Assembly: GCA_011774835.1 (NCBI GenBank)
Contig: JAACAK010000063.1
Span: forward strand, 1 to 63,245
Direction of reading: 5' to 3'
Source of the DNA: Candidatus Kutchimonas denitrificans
GTDB taxonomy: Bacteria > Gemmatimonadota > Gemmatimonadetes > Palauibacterales > KS3-K002
Length of the DNA: 63,245 nt
Position numbers and translations under genes: made by a program. Position 1 is the first letter of the stretch; each line of letters opens with the position of its first letter. A model generated the notes under the pieces. It did no database searches and was not told the origin of the DNA. It saw only the letters and a program-made list of their open reading frames with translations. Below, in pieces: positions 16,522 through 25,475 of this stretch.

Positions 16522-16627
16522 TCGTACTCCTACTCCTTATCGTACTCGTACTCGTACTCGTACTCCTACGTGACCGAGTACGAGTAGGATCAGGAGTAAG
16601 ATAAAGAGTAGGAGTAGGAGTACGAGT
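16522..16627. repeat. Inverted word repeat (TACTCG / CGAGTA) between convergent genes
   Basis: The left arm 16522-16570 repeats CGTACTC and the right arm 16575-16627 repeats GAGTACGAGTAGGAG. They are complementary apart from a few changes and an inserted 6-base unit, around a 4-base loop. Both flanking genes end into it (stops at 16506 and 16645), so it could serve as a shared bidirectional terminator or as a barrier between convergent transcripts. Confidence 0.85.
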
Positions 16628-16644
16628 TCAGCCTCTTGCTGCCG

Positions 16645-18090
16645 TCATTGGGTCCGGAACGGCGGCAGGCTCATCTCTTTCACGCACGACGTGTCGATCC
16701 CCTCGACCGACGCCGTTTCCAGAAACTGACGCTCGATGCCGGTGATGCATGAGCCGCCCAGGCCGTGGGCGCCGGGCGCCACCACGTGCAGGCTGTTGGG
16801 CAGGTGGCGAGCGGTCTCGTCGCCCCAGCGGGGCGGCGTGACCGGGTCGAGCGTGCCGGAGAAAATGAGCGTTGGCACATCGACCGCGACGGGCTCGCCG
16901 TAGCCCTCGGGCACGTCGCCCGCCGGCCAGATCGCGCAGACCGCCATCTGGTTCCGCACCCGATCCGGACCCAGGAACGTGCCATCGGTGAGGGCCGGGA
17001 TCTCGCCGGGGTCGATGCGGGCCAGGTCCTCGGGACAGGTGACAGACAGGAGCATGCCGAGCGCCAGCGCGTTCGTGATTCCGATATTGGAGCGCAGACC
17101 GATCCGGACGAAGAACTCGTAGTCGCCCTGGTACGCCCGGTGAATGAGCAGCGGCGCGTCCCGGGCGCCGGGCATGTAATAGAGCGTGGTGCGCAGCGCC
17201 TCCGCGAAGCCGTAACGGGACAACTCCAGCTCCACCCGCTCACCCGTATCGCCTTCGGTAAAGGTTACGCGCGCCGGCTGCGCTTCCAGCCGCGCGATCA
17301 CCGCGTCGAATTCCTCTCGCAGGTCTGGGAACGCCGCGCCGCAAGCCGGGTCGGCGGCGCACTGGCGAAATATCTCCTCCAGCGCGCGTTGCGCCTCGTA
17401 CGCATGGTACAGCGGGTTGCGGAAGGCGATGGGCGTCACGCCCTCGAGGATGGCGCTCCGCACCGTCTCCGGGTGCCGACGCATGTAGATCAGCGCGGCA
17501 CGGCTGCCGTACGAGCCGCCCATCAGGTTGATCTTCTCGTAGCCCAGCGCCGCGCGCACCTCGTTCAGGTCGTCCATCGCGATGGGCGTGGTGTACTGCG
17601 ACAGGTCGGCGGCCTTCGCCAGCTTGTCGCGGCACGGCTCGAAGATCTCGACCCGGAAGAGCGGATCGAGGTAGAACTGCAGATCGTCGCTGTCGTGCAG
17701 CTCGCAGTCGAGCGGATTCGAGGCGCCGGTACCCCGCTGGTCCACGAGCACGATGTCACGGTCCGCCCGGAACCACGCGTTACGGATACCGGGCGCGGCC
17801 CGGGTGGCCGCGGCGCCGGGTCCGCCGGCCAGCCAGACGACCGGATCGGGGCGCGGGTTCGCGCTGCGGGCTGGGATCACCACCAGGTTCAGATCGATGT
17901 TGCGGCCGGTCCCCGTCGCGCGGTTCTCGAACACCGTAAAGATGCCGCAGCGGGCGGTATCGTTCGTGCCGGGTATCTTGCAAGGGCCGAGGCGCAGCCG
18001 GTCGCTCGACCCCTGGGAGACAACGACCGAAGCGCAGGTCAGTAGCAGGACGGGAAAGAGTGCGGCCAGCCGTCGACCCGTTCGCTTCAT
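16645..18090 (-). CDS. Exported alpha/beta hydrolase, TAP-like peptidase family
   Basis: A protein of 481 residues with a signal peptide (MKRTGRRLAALFPVLLLTCA). The core has WLAGGPG (oxyanion region), VDQRGTGAS, the nucleophile S193 in GGSYGS, the acid D415 in SGTLDPVTPP and H442 in GAHGLGG. This arrangement, with the C-terminal lid after the SGxxDP motif, matches proline iminopeptidase and tripeptidyl aminopeptidase-like hydrolases. Several cysteines in the mature part would suit a periplasmic or secreted location. It starts one base after the stop codon of the FlgO-like gene (TGA-C-ATG) behind GGAG, so the two form an operon. The actual peptide or ester substrate is unknown. Confidence 0.88.
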   Translation of the reverse strand: MKRTGRRLAALFPVLLLTCASVVVSQGSSDRLRLGPCKIPGTNDTARCGIFTVFENRATGTGRNIDLNLVVIPARSANPRPDPVVWLAGGPGAAATRAAPGIRNAWFRADRDIVLVDQRGTGASNPLDCELHDSDDLQFYLDPLFRVEIFEPCRDKLAKAADLSQYTTPIAMDDLNEVRAALGYEKINLMGGSYGSRAALIYMRRHPETVRSAILEGVTPIAFRNPLYHAYEAQRALEEIFRQCAADPACGAAFPDLREEFDAVIARLEAQPARVTFTEGDTGERVELELSRYGFAEALRTTLYYMPGARDAPLLIHRAYQGDYEFFVRIGLRSNIGITNALALGMLLSVTCPEDLARIDPGEIPALTDGTFLGPDRVRNQMAVCAIWPAGDVPEGYGEPVAVDVPTLIFSGTLDPVTPPRWGDETARHLPNSLHVVAPGAHGLGGSCITGIERQFLETASVEGIDTSCVKEMSLPPFRTQ

Positions 18091-18091
18091 G

Positions 18092-18877
18092 TCACTCCGA
18101 TCGCTCGCCCGCGAGCGCCTCGAGTCGCTGCCGGACCGTGTCGGCCCGCCGCTTCAGCTCGGGGTCCAGCACGCTGTCGGCGGGCCCTTCCGCCCGGGCC
18201 CCGGCCAGCTCGTTGCCGCGCACCGAGTAAAGCTGCGCGGTGAGCCGCACACCCGATCCGGCGGACACCACGCTTCCCAGAAGGACCGAGCCGGCAGCCA
18301 CGTTGCGCCCCACGTCGAGCGAGCCCTCGAGGTCGAGGCTGCCGTCCCGCGCCCGCTGGCGCCAGCGGTGCAGCACGGTTCGGGAATCGATGGCCCGGAT
18401 GCCGCCCACCCCGTCCAGATTCGTCGACAGCAGGTCGACCATACCCTCGCCCAGGTACTCGACCTGCGGGCCCGAGGTATGGAACGGCAGCACGGCGATC
18501 ACCTGGGCGTCGGGCTCGACGGCGCCGAGAATATGGGGACGGATCCACCAGAAGAGGCCGCCCAGCGCCAGAAGGCCGGCCGCCGCGACGTACGCCAGCC
18601 GGCGGCTCCGCCGACCCCCCCGGTCGGCCACCTCCGGCTCGGCCTCCGACTCCTCCGTCTGACGCTTCGTCGACAGCCAGACCCCACCCACCAGCGACAC
18701 GAAGCCGGCCGCCAGTATGATCGCCAGCCAGCGGGCCAGGTCGACGCTGGGGAACAGTATGTCGGCGCCCTCGATGACCGCCCAGCTGCCCCCCAGGTAG
18801 ACTGCAGCCGCCTGGAATGCGGGATGCCGGCGCAGATCCCGCCAGTGCGAAGTCGCTCTTTCGGTTTCGCTCGTCAT
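18092..18877 (-). CDS. FlgO/TolB-N-like membrane protein
   Basis: A protein of 261 residues. An N-terminal segment HWRDLRRHPAFQAAAVYLGGSWAVIEGADILFP leads into one or two helices (about 38-58), a linker, another helix (about 91-110) and then a soluble domain starting VIAVLPFHTSGPQVEYLGEGMVDLL. That core is the FlgO/TolB-N-like module which in larger proteins follows kinase or cyclase domains and precedes TPR repeats. Here both the enzyme domain and the repeats are absent, so it is a stand-alone version. The start at 18877 is preferred; upstream codons run into a GTGGGGA-type repeat. It lies directly upstream of the hydrolase gene. Confidence 0.8.
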   Translation of the reverse strand: MTSETERATSHWRDLRRHPAFQAAAVYLGGSWAVIEGADILFPSVDLARWLAIILAAGFVSLVGGVWLSTKRQTEESEAEPEVADRGGRRSRRLAYVAAAGLLALGGLFWWIRPHILGAVEPDAQVIAVLPFHTSGPQVEYLGEGMVDLLSTNLDGVGGIRAIDSRTVLHRWRQRARDGSLDLEGSLDVGRNVAAGSVLLGSVVSAGSGVRLTAQLYSVRGNELAGARAEGPADSVLDPELKRRADTVRQRLEALAGERSE

Positions 18878-18939
18878 GTCGGTTCGTTCGGTCCCGTCGG
18901 GATCCGTACAGTCTGCGGGTCGGCCGGGTTCCGGGCAAG

Positions 18940-18990
18940 AATGGTAGGGAGTGGGCAGTGGGGAGTGGGGAGTCGGGGGCAGGAAGCAAG
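18940..18990. repeat. Low-complexity word repeat (GTGGGGA type), single arm
   Basis: The word GGGAGTGG/GGGCAGTGG is repeated about five times in the divergent gap between the FlgO-like gene and the gene at 19120. No opposite arm is evident. It belongs to the same class of intergenic repeats by style, not by sequence. Confidence 0.6.
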
Positions 18991-19119
18991 GGGTCGGGAG
19001 TGGAGACGGTTGCAAGTAGCCCGCCCGGGATCGATCTTTATATAGACTCGATTGTTGTCGTAGACGGATAGGACCATTGAACCGAGTGGCGATATTCACG
19101 TCGGTGAAGGCATAGAATC

Positions 19120-19617
19120 GTGAGGTTTTCATCCAACCGGGAAGAGCCCGGTCCCAGCCACTGGATCATCATCGACCCGCGGCCGCCGGGCTACATCGGC
19201 CAGGAGGTCGTCGATCTGTCGCCGGGCGCCATCGAGCTCCGGCACGCGGCGCATCAGCTGCGAGAATACGCGGAGCGGCGCGAGCACTGGATCGACTTGC
19301 GTGAGCTGGAGCGCGATTGGAGCCGTTGGCCGGGCGATCGGCCCGATCACGTTCGCGATCTGTCGTTCGGTGTCCGGGTCATGTACGGCATCGATATCGA
19401 TGAGGAAACGGGTCTTTTCCAGGGTCAGCCGGTACGGCACCTGGCGGTGCACGGCTCGAAACGGCCGCCGACGCCGGCGACCGTGGGCGAGATCGCGTCG
19501 TATTTTTGGGGGCGCCGGGCGGCGCAAATGCGCATCGCGTCGACCGGGCGCGCCCACGTGGTGGTCGGGATGAATTGGGAACAGCTGGACCCAAAGCAAT
19601 TGATGCGGTTGCTGTAG
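19120..19617 (+). CDS. Hypothetical protein, first of a three-gene cluster
   Basis: A protein of 165 residues with a GTG start after GGTGAAGG. I do not recognise a family. The sequence is soluble and mixed, with WIIIDPRPPGY and IGQEVVDLSPGAIELRHAAHQL near the N-terminus and no signal peptide or membrane helix. The stop is 17 bases before the next start, and codon use matches its neighbours, so it is probably real and cotranscribed with the helical protein and the flippase-like protein that follow. Confidence 0.65.
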   Translation: MRFSSNREEPGPSHWIIIDPRPPGYIGQEVVDLSPGAIELRHAAHQLREYAERREHWIDLRELERDWSRWPGDRPDHVRDLSFGVRVMYGIDIDEETGLFQGQPVRHLAVHGSKRPPTPATVGEIASYFWGRRAAQMRIASTGRAHVVVGMNWEQLDPKQLMRLL

Positions 19618-19633
19618 AGAAAAGGAGAGAGAG

Positions 19634-20245
19634 TTGCTGCTGAACATATTTGGATTCGGGGAGAAGAAGCCATTCGTCGAGCGCCTGGCCGACCGCTTCG
19701 TCGAAGCGGTTGAGCAGGCGACGGGAACCGTGGGTCGAGGCGCCAGTCGCGCCGCCGACGCTGTGGACGACGTGCGGCACCGGACGAGCGATCGACTGCG
19801 CGATGCCGGCGAACGGACGAGCGAGCGGTTGCGCGATGCCGGTGAGCGGGTGCTCGAGGCCGGGGAGCGTGTCCGCGATGTCAGAGACCGTGCGGCCAGC
19901 GGTGCCCGGGCCGGACGCGATGCGCTACAGGATCAGGTCGATACGATTCAGCGCCGCGCCGCGGAGCTGAAGGAGCAGGCGATGGGCCTGAGGGAGCGAC
20001 GGCAGCGCCGGCACGAGGTCCGACGCCGGGTCCGCGCCGAGCGAAAGCGCATCCGTCGCCGGGCCCGGCAGCCGATGCAGCTTCACCTGGCGCAGGATGA
20101 CCGCGTCGTCCTCCGCGGCCGTCAGCCCATGGACCTGCGGTTGCCCGACGGCAGCGCGATTCGCTATCGCTACTACCACCGGCCGAGCTTCTGGCGCCGC
20201 GTGTACCTGCACCTCACCGGCCGGCGCATACGCTTGCGCGGATAG
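19634..20245 (+). CDS. Arg-rich helical protein with RDAGER repeats
   Basis: A protein of 203 residues with a TTG start behind AAAGGAGAG. Residues about 25-110 form a long amphipathic helix with an 11-residue periodicity, seen as RTSDRLRDAGE, RTSERLRDAGE and RVLEAGERVRD. The following part is extremely basic (RERRQRRHEVRRRVRAERKR) and the C-terminus is a small beta-rich segment. The 11-residue pattern recalls apolipoprotein/LEA-type helices that lie on membranes. The basic tail could bind phospholipid or nucleic acid. No family assigned. Confidence 0.68.
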   Translation: MLLNIFGFGEKKPFVERLADRFVEAVEQATGTVGRGASRAADAVDDVRHRTSDRLRDAGERTSERLRDAGERVLEAGERVRDVRDRAASGARAGRDALQDQVDTIQRRAAELKEQAMGLRERRQRRHEVRRRVRAERKRIRRRARQPMQLHLAQDDRVVLRGRQPMDLRLPDGSAIRYRYYHRPSFWRRVYLHLTGRRIRLRG

Positions 20246-20269
20246 TTCACCCGCAAAGAGGACGACGAA

Positions 20270-21313
20270 TTGGGGGATAGGCGGCCGGCCACCGTGGTCG
20301 GCATACCGGTCTCCGTCATCCGGTGGGGACTGGTCATATTCGCCGCCGCATCGGTGGTCGGCTTCCTGTTGCTCTTCGTATTCTCCGAAGATTGGGCGCA
20401 GGAGTTCGCCAGCCTCCAGCGCTTCACCCCGATCTGGTTCCTGCCGGCCGCCGGCCTGACCATCGCGAGCTGGCTCGGCGGTGGTTTGCGGTTCGTTGTC
20501 CTCGTCGGTCCCCACGAAGACCGTCTCTCTTTCTTCAAGTGCACTCAGATCAGCGTGGTCAGCACGGCGATGGGCTACATCACGCCGTCCTCCACGGGGA
20601 GCGGTCCCGGTACGATCTATGGACTGATGCGCCAGCAGCTGTCGTTCGGCCGGTCGGCGGCGATCAACGCGGTGTCGTTCCTGTCCAACGTGATCTTCCT
20701 CTCGCTGGCCGGTCTCACCGCCTGGGCGCTGGGGGCGACGGGAACCGTGTCCGACATCCGGTTGCCCGTCGCCAACCTCTCGGCGGCGGCGCTGTTCCGC
20801 TGGTCGGCATGGCTGTTCGCGGTAGGCGTCACGGTCATCGTGCTGCTCGCACTGCTGCCAGGGGTGGCGCGAAGCGCCATCCGCCGAACGATGGGATCGG
20901 AGCATCCCCGCATCGCACGGGTCCTCCATCAGTTCGACGAGATGCACGCCGGGATCGTGGCGTATTGGAAAGAAGGCAAGCTCGCCTTTCTGCTCGCCGT
21001 CCTTACCGGCGCCATCCATTTCGGGGCGCGCTTCGTTCTGGGATACGTCGTGCTGCGCGGGTTCGTGGCCGAGGCACCGTTCCGCGAGGTGATGCTGCTT
21101 CACATCGTCATCCAGTACTTGCTGTTCTTCATGCCGACACCGAGCGGCGCCGGGATCGGTGAGGTGATCGTGGCCGTCGTGATGTCCCCCTTCCTCACGT
21201 CCGGCCTGGTGGTCCCTTACACCGCGGTCTGGCGGCTCTTCAACAATTATCTGACCGTTGGGATCGGAGGCGGATTGATCTTGGGCTGGTTGGGGAAGGA
21301 TGGGGCGAGGTGA
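20270..21313 (+). CDS. Flippase-like membrane protein (LPG-synthase transmembrane domain, UPF0104)
   Basis: A protein of 347 residues, TTG start behind AAGAGG. About eight membrane segments show the pattern of the lysylphosphatidylglycerol synthetase transmembrane/AglD family: YITPSSTGSGPGTIYGLMRQQLSF and LFFMPTPSGAGIGE are the two characteristic Pro/Gly-rich motifs. Members lacking the soluble domain are thought to translocate lipids or lipid-linked sugars. It is the third gene of its cluster and sits near the GT2 and GT-C glycosyltransferase genes, which fits lipid or glycan handling. The substrate is unknown. Confidence 0.85.
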   Translation: MGDRRPATVVGIPVSVIRWGLVIFAAASVVGFLLLFVFSEDWAQEFASLQRFTPIWFLPAAGLTIASWLGGGLRFVVLVGPHEDRLSFFKCTQISVVSTAMGYITPSSTGSGPGTIYGLMRQQLSFGRSAAINAVSFLSNVIFLSLAGLTAWALGATGTVSDIRLPVANLSAAALFRWSAWLFAVGVTVIVLLALLPGVARSAIRRTMGSEHPRIARVLHQFDEMHAGIVAYWKEGKLAFLLAVLTGAIHFGARFVLGYVVLRGFVAEAPFREVMLLHIVIQYLLFFMPTPSGAGIGEVIVAVVMSPFLTSGLVVPYTAVWRLFNNYLTVGIGGGLILGWLGKDGAR

Positions 21314-21349
21314 ACGTCCAACGCCCAACGCCCAACGTCCAACGTTCAG
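21312..21349. repeat. Low-complexity word repeat (CCAACGTC type), single arm
   Basis: Five consecutive units of CCAACGC/CCAACGT lie between the convergent flippase-like and TVP38 genes; the first overlaps the stop codon of the flippase-like gene. Both ends carry GAACGT/ACGTTC, giving a short terminal inverted repeat. Confidence 0.7.
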
Positions 21350-21370
21350 CTCATGGCGGCCGTTTCGCGC

Positions 21371-22108
21371 TCAGCGGCTCTTTTGGGTGCGGCGGCGGAT
21401 CCAGGCGGTGAGCAGAGTGAAGGCGATCAGGAGGCTGGCGGCGGCGAGGAAATGGAGGAGCGCTTCGGTGCGGGCCTCGCGGGTACCGCGGATCAGCGCG
21501 TCGGCGAAGTACGTGTAGACGAGGGTGCCGGGCAGCATGCCGATCAGCGAACCGAGGACGTAGTCGCGCAGCGAGATGCGCGAGAGGCCGGCGCCGAAAT
21601 TGAGGGCGTTGAACGGGACCAGTGGGATCAGACGCAGATATAGGATCGTCCCCAGCCCATGGTCGCCGATCTTCTCGTCCAGGGCCGCCGCCTTCCCTTT
21701 GAGGATCCGGGCCACGAAATCGCGGCCCAGGTAACGGGCCACCAGGAACGCGGCCAGGGCGCCCAGGTTCGCGGCGATCGTGTTGTAGAGCATGCCGCGG
21801 GCCACGCCGTAGATCGCGCCCCCGGCGAGGGTCGGGATCGTGCCCGGCATCCCGAGGGCCACGCTGATCGCGTACAGCGGGATGAAGACCAGCGGCGACC
21901 ACCAGGGCGAGCCGAGACCGCGGAAGAACTCGGCGATGACTTCGGGATTCGCGTACTCGGCCAGCGGCGTCCAGCGAAAGGTGGCCAGGCCGCCCAGGAA
22001 GATGACCACCAGGATGACTACCCGGATCCCCAGGCGGCGCCCGGTCCGCGGCTTTTCCGCCGGCGGCTCCGCTTCCAGCGGAGCGCTGCTCTCCACGATC
22101 TCGCTCAC
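21371..22108 (-). CDS. TVP38/TMEM64-family (DedA-like) membrane protein
   Basis: A protein of 245 residues with about six membrane segments. The family core is visible as GMPGTIPTLAGGAIYG, ANLGALAAFLVARYLGRDFV and ILYLRLIPLVPFNALNFGAGL. TVP38 proteins are DedA relatives linked to lipid scrambling or envelope homeostasis. The frame could start at TTG 22159, but GTG 22108 has GGGAGG 5 bases upstream and removes a tail without protein character, so I chose it. It is monocistronic and convergent with the flippase-like gene. Confidence 0.86.
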   Translation of the reverse strand: MSEIVESSAPLEAEPPAEKPRTGRRLGIRVVILVVIFLGGLATFRWTPLAEYANPEVIAEFFRGLGSPWWSPLVFIPLYAISVALGMPGTIPTLAGGAIYGVARGMLYNTIAANLGALAAFLVARYLGRDFVARILKGKAAALDEKIGDHGLGTILYLRLIPLVPFNALNFGAGLSRISLRDYVLGSLIGMLPGTLVYTYFADALIRGTREARTEALLHFLAAASLLIAFTLLTAWIRRRTQKSR

Positions 22109-22344
22109 GCGGTCCTCCCGGGTCTCGCCCTCTGCGTTCGGTCCGTTATAGTTCGGCAATATCGACCCTCGCCATCGGTGAACCGGGTGATCGGGACGGG
22201 GGTTCCCTGGGAACCGCCGTCGCGTCTATCTGTTGGGTATCGAGCCGGCCCGCAAGGGCGGTGAGGCCCATGCGGCAGCGTTCGGCCACGTCAGGGCGTC
22301 GCGGCCCGGACGCGCGAACGGGAGCACATTGAAAGGAGCAGGGG

Positions 22345-23793
22345 TTGTCGATCGTTGGAGCGGCAGCGTTGATCGGATACGGGCTGGCCCTCGCCGGGCT
22401 GGTGATCTACAGCCTCCATCGCGGCTGGCTGCTTTTCACCTACAGGCGGAAGTGTCCGCGGTCGCCGGACCGGCGCCAGTGGCGGGGACCGCTGCCGCGG
22501 GTCACGGTGCAGCTGCCGGTCTACAACGAGCGGTTCGTGGTCGAGCGGCTGATCGATGCGGCCTGCGCACTCGACTATCCGGAGGAGCGGCTCGAGGTCC
22601 AGCTGCTCGACGACTCCACCGATGGCACGGCGGAGCTGGCCCGCCAGCGCGTCGCTCACCATGCCGCCCGTGGTCGCGACGTGCGTTACCTGCGCCGGGG
22701 TAGCCGGGCGGGCTACAAGGCAGGCGCCCTGGCGTACGGTTTGGAGCGGGCGAGCGGTCAGTTCGTCCTGGTGCTCGATGCCGACTTCGTGCCGCCGCCG
22801 AAACTGCTGCGTCGAATGCTGCCCCCCTTTCTCGACCCGGGGGTCGGCATGGTGCAGGCGCGCTGGGCTCATTTGAACGAGGGGAAGTCCTGGCTTACCC
22901 GGACGCAGGCGCTACTTCTGGACGCCCACTTCCACATCGAGCACGGCGCGCGCGCGGCGGCCGGCCTCTTCTTCAACTTCAACGGGACCGGCGGCATGTG
23001 GCGGACGTCCTGCCTGCGAGACGCCGGCGGCTGGCAGGCGGACACGCTGACCGAGGATCTCGATCTGAGCTACCGGGCCCAGATGCGCGGCTGGCGCTTC
23101 GAGTACCTGCCCGACGTGGTCGTCCCCGGCGAGCTCCCCGAGGACCTCGACGCGTTCAAAAGCCAGCAGGCGCGCTGGGCGCAGGGCTCGATCCAGACGG
23201 CGCGCAAACTGCTGCCCGCGTTGTTGAAGGGGCCATGGGGATGGCGCGTGAAGCTGGAGGCGGCGGCGCATCTGACGGCGTACGTTCCGGCGGCCCTGAC
23301 CCTGGCGCTGGGTCTGACGCTCTTTCCCGCCGCGGTCGTTCGTCTCGACTACGGATGGCCGCTGCTGCTGTTCGCCGATCTGTTCTGCCTGGTCGCGGCG
23401 ATCGGACCGTTGGGATTCTTCTACGCCGAAACGCGGCGTGCCTCGGGACGCCACGCCTGGCCGGGCGTTCTGATCGACGTTCCGAGGATCCTTGCATTGG
23501 GCATCGGCCTGTCGCTGAGCAACACCCGGGCGCTGGCCGCCGGCCTGTCGACGACGGGCGACGCGGAGTTCGTGCGTACGCCGAAACGGGGCGGCACACG
23601 GGGCGGCTATCGATCGCGAGTCAGCCGCCGGGTGGCGGCTTTGGAATGGGGTTTGACCGCTTACATCGCCGTCGCCATCGGGTATGCGCTGGCCTACGGC
23701 CTCTACCCTTCGATCCCTTTTCTCGTCTTGTTCCAGTTCGGATACGCGGCCGTCGCCGCGGACTCGCTGCGGCGCCCGCAGCCGGTCGCTTGA
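22345..23793 (+). CDS. Processive glycosyltransferase family 2 (cellulose-synthase-like)
   Basis: A protein of 482 residues, TTG start behind AAAGGAGCAGGGG. One N-terminal helix precedes a GT2 domain with PVYNE, DDSTDGT, DADF, TEDLDLSYR and the product-gripping QQARWAQGS motif; four or more helices follow. The D, DxD, TED and QxxRW set is that of BcsA/CslA-type processive synthases and membrane mannosyl- or glucosyltransferases. The product cannot be read from the sequence. No PilZ domain or other bcs genes are present, so bacterial cellulose is unlikely; a mannan-like or glycolipid product is possible. Confidence 0.9.
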   Translation: MSIVGAAALIGYGLALAGLVIYSLHRGWLLFTYRRKCPRSPDRRQWRGPLPRVTVQLPVYNERFVVERLIDAACALDYPEERLEVQLLDDSTDGTAELARQRVAHHAARGRDVRYLRRGSRAGYKAGALAYGLERASGQFVLVLDADFVPPPKLLRRMLPPFLDPGVGMVQARWAHLNEGKSWLTRTQALLLDAHFHIEHGARAAAGLFFNFNGTGGMWRTSCLRDAGGWQADTLTEDLDLSYRAQMRGWRFEYLPDVVVPGELPEDLDAFKSQQARWAQGSIQTARKLLPALLKGPWGWRVKLEAAAHLTAYVPAALTLALGLTLFPAAVVRLDYGWPLLLFADLFCLVAAIGPLGFFYAETRRASGRHAWPGVLIDVPRILALGIGLSLSNTRALAAGLSTTGDAEFVRTPKRGGTRGGYRSRVSRRVAALEWGLTAYIAVAIGYALAYGLYPSIPFLVLFQFGYAAVAADSLRRPQPVA

Positions 23794-23818
23794 CGCCAAT
23801 AACAACAATCGGTATAGT
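23790..23818 (+). promoter_or_regulatory. Sigma-70-type promoter for the secreted propeller-like protein gene
   Basis: TTGACG (23790-23795), a 17-base AT-rich spacer and TATAGT (23813-23818) match the housekeeping consensus well. The -35 box overlaps the TGA stop of the upstream GT2 gene. Transcription would start near 23825, giving a leader of about 105 bases that contains the small dyad CCGCC-TT-GGCGG. Confidence 0.8.
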
Positions 23819-23931
23819 GCGGAACTCTTTCCCGGCACCCTAGTCCGCCTTGGCGGCAAAGTGGTTTTCGATCGTTGTGGTAGCGCGAGCCCCAATCCTC
23901 GGCTCATTCCCATCCAACAAGGAGGCGTCTC

Positions 23932-25467
23932 ATGTGGAGACGGGCGATCTGTATGGCCGTCGCCGTCGTTCTGGCGAGCGCGGTGACAGCCTACGCGCAG
24001 AAGCCCAGCCCGAAGGCTGAGCCGCAGGAGAAGTGGCGGTCCTTGCCGCAGAAGAAACGCCCGGCGGTGCGCGCTCCGATCGAGCTGACGGCGGCGGTGA
24101 CGGTGCCAGAGAGCGAGCCGAACGACGATGCGGCGAACGCCGACGCGGTGACGCTGGACAGCGACATGGGAACGGGTACGATCGACCCCGCCGGTGACGA
24201 GGATTGGTGGAGCTTCACCGCGACCGCGGACGAGATCCTCGAGATCGATGTCGACGCGAGCGAGTTCGGATCGCAGCTCGATCCGATCCTCGAGCTCTAC
24301 GCGTCGGACGGTACGACGCTTCTGGCGGGGAACGACGATTTCGACGGGCTGGACAGCCGCATCATCTTTCAGGTATCGAGCACGGACACCTACTACATCC
24401 GGATCATCGACTTCTCCGGTAGCGGCAGCGCGTCTCATACGTACACGATCAACTTCAACACGACCCAGCCCGGTCCCGGCGATCCGCCGGTCACCATCGT
24501 GTCAGGGCTCGACCAGCCGTTCGGCATCGCGACCGGCAACCTCGGCAACCTGTTCGTGGCGGAGACGGGCCTCGATCGAATAGTCAACGTCTCATTGACC
24601 GGAGCCGTCTCGACGCTTGCGGCCGTCCCGGAGGTCTGGGGCGCCCTGGCTTTCGACGTGTTCGGCAACCTGTTGGCGACAAGCGAAAACGGCAACGTCT
24701 ACAAGGTGATGGCCGGCAGCGCGACGCCGTTCATCACCGATCTCGTCATTCCGTTTTGGATCGCTCGCGCGCCCGACGGCAGTCTCTGGATCAGCGATAT
24801 TGGGAACCCCGCGATCCACCATTATGAGCCGGATGGTTCGTTCATCGAGGCGATGGACCTTTCAGGGACGATCGGCACCGTGGGTCCCATCGGGTTCTCG
24901 CCGGCGGGCGAGTTGCACGCTTCGACCGGAGCCGACCTGTACAAGCTCGTGGACGGAGTTTGGCAGGCGGTGATCACGGACGAGCCGTTCATGTGGGGGT
25001 TCTCGTTCGACGTGAACGGCAACATCTACCTGAGCAATCCTCAACAGGGCGGTACGATCCTCTACTCGCCCAGCGGAGTGCGGCTGGGCGATCCCTTCGC
25101 GTTCCTCTTCGACGCGTCGCTGGCCAACGCGTTCGGCCGGAACGAAGACGGGACCTGGAACAACACTCTGTTCGGCACCGACATCGGTTCGGGCAACGTC
25201 ATCCAGTTCAACTCCGACGGCGTATTGGCGGATGGCTTGCCACTGGGTCCATCGATCGAGTCGGTTACGGCTTCCATGGCCGCCGATCATCTCTTCGGTC
25301 TGGGCGGTCTGACCGCCGCCGAGCAGAACACGCTCGATCTCCTGGGCAACGACAACGGGGCCTACGACCTGGGCGATTTCCGAGCTTTCCTGGTCGCGAC
25401 CGGTGTGTTGTCCGGGTCGCTTTCGGCGACCGTGCAGGCGCTGGACCCAACCGGCAACCGGAGATAG
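23932..25467 (+). CDS. Secreted protein with PPC-like domain, NHL-like beta-propeller and dockerin-like end
   Basis: A protein of 511 residues with a clear signal peptide ending at AYAQ. Residues about 55-180 form a bacterial pre-peptidase C-terminal/DVUA0089-type jelly roll (PNDDAANADAVTLDSDMGTG and DEDWWSFTATADE). Residues about 185-440 show propeller repeats (DQPFGIATGNLGNLFVAETG). The C-terminal part TAAEQNTLDLLGNDNGAYDLGDFRAFL looks like a dockerin-type calcium loop. AAGGAGG precedes the ATG and a good promoter lies upstream. It is probably exported or surface-associated; an adhesive or scaffold role is possible. The small lipoprotein gene follows 8 bases later. Confidence 0.85.
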   Translation: MWRRAICMAVAVVLASAVTAYAQKPSPKAEPQEKWRSLPQKKRPAVRAPIELTAAVTVPESEPNDDAANADAVTLDSDMGTGTIDPAGDEDWWSFTATADEILEIDVDASEFGSQLDPILELYASDGTTLLAGNDDFDGLDSRIIFQVSSTDTYYIRIIDFSGSGSASHTYTINFNTTQPGPGDPPVTIVSGLDQPFGIATGNLGNLFVAETGLDRIVNVSLTGAVSTLAAVPEVWGALAFDVFGNLLATSENGNVYKVMAGSATPFITDLVIPFWIARAPDGSLWISDIGNPAIHHYEPDGSFIEAMDLSGTIGTVGPIGFSPAGELHASTGADLYKLVDGVWQAVITDEPFMWGFSFDVNGNIYLSNPQQGGTILYSPSGVRLGDPFAFLFDASLANAFGRNEDGTWNNTLFGTDIGSGNVIQFNSDGVLADGLPLGPSIESVTASMAADHLFGLGGLTAAEQNTLDLLGNDNGAYDLGDFRAFLVATGVLSGSLSATVQALDPTGNRR

Positions 25468-25475
25468 GAGGAGCC

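Noticed and set aside
23791-23960. Open frames continuing from the end of the GT2 gene into the leader of the propeller-like gene
   Set aside because: They run through a good promoter and have no protein-like composition.
22912-24438. A 508-residue minus-strand frame across the GT2 and propeller-like genes
   Set aside because: It is antisense to two well-supported genes and the promoter between them.
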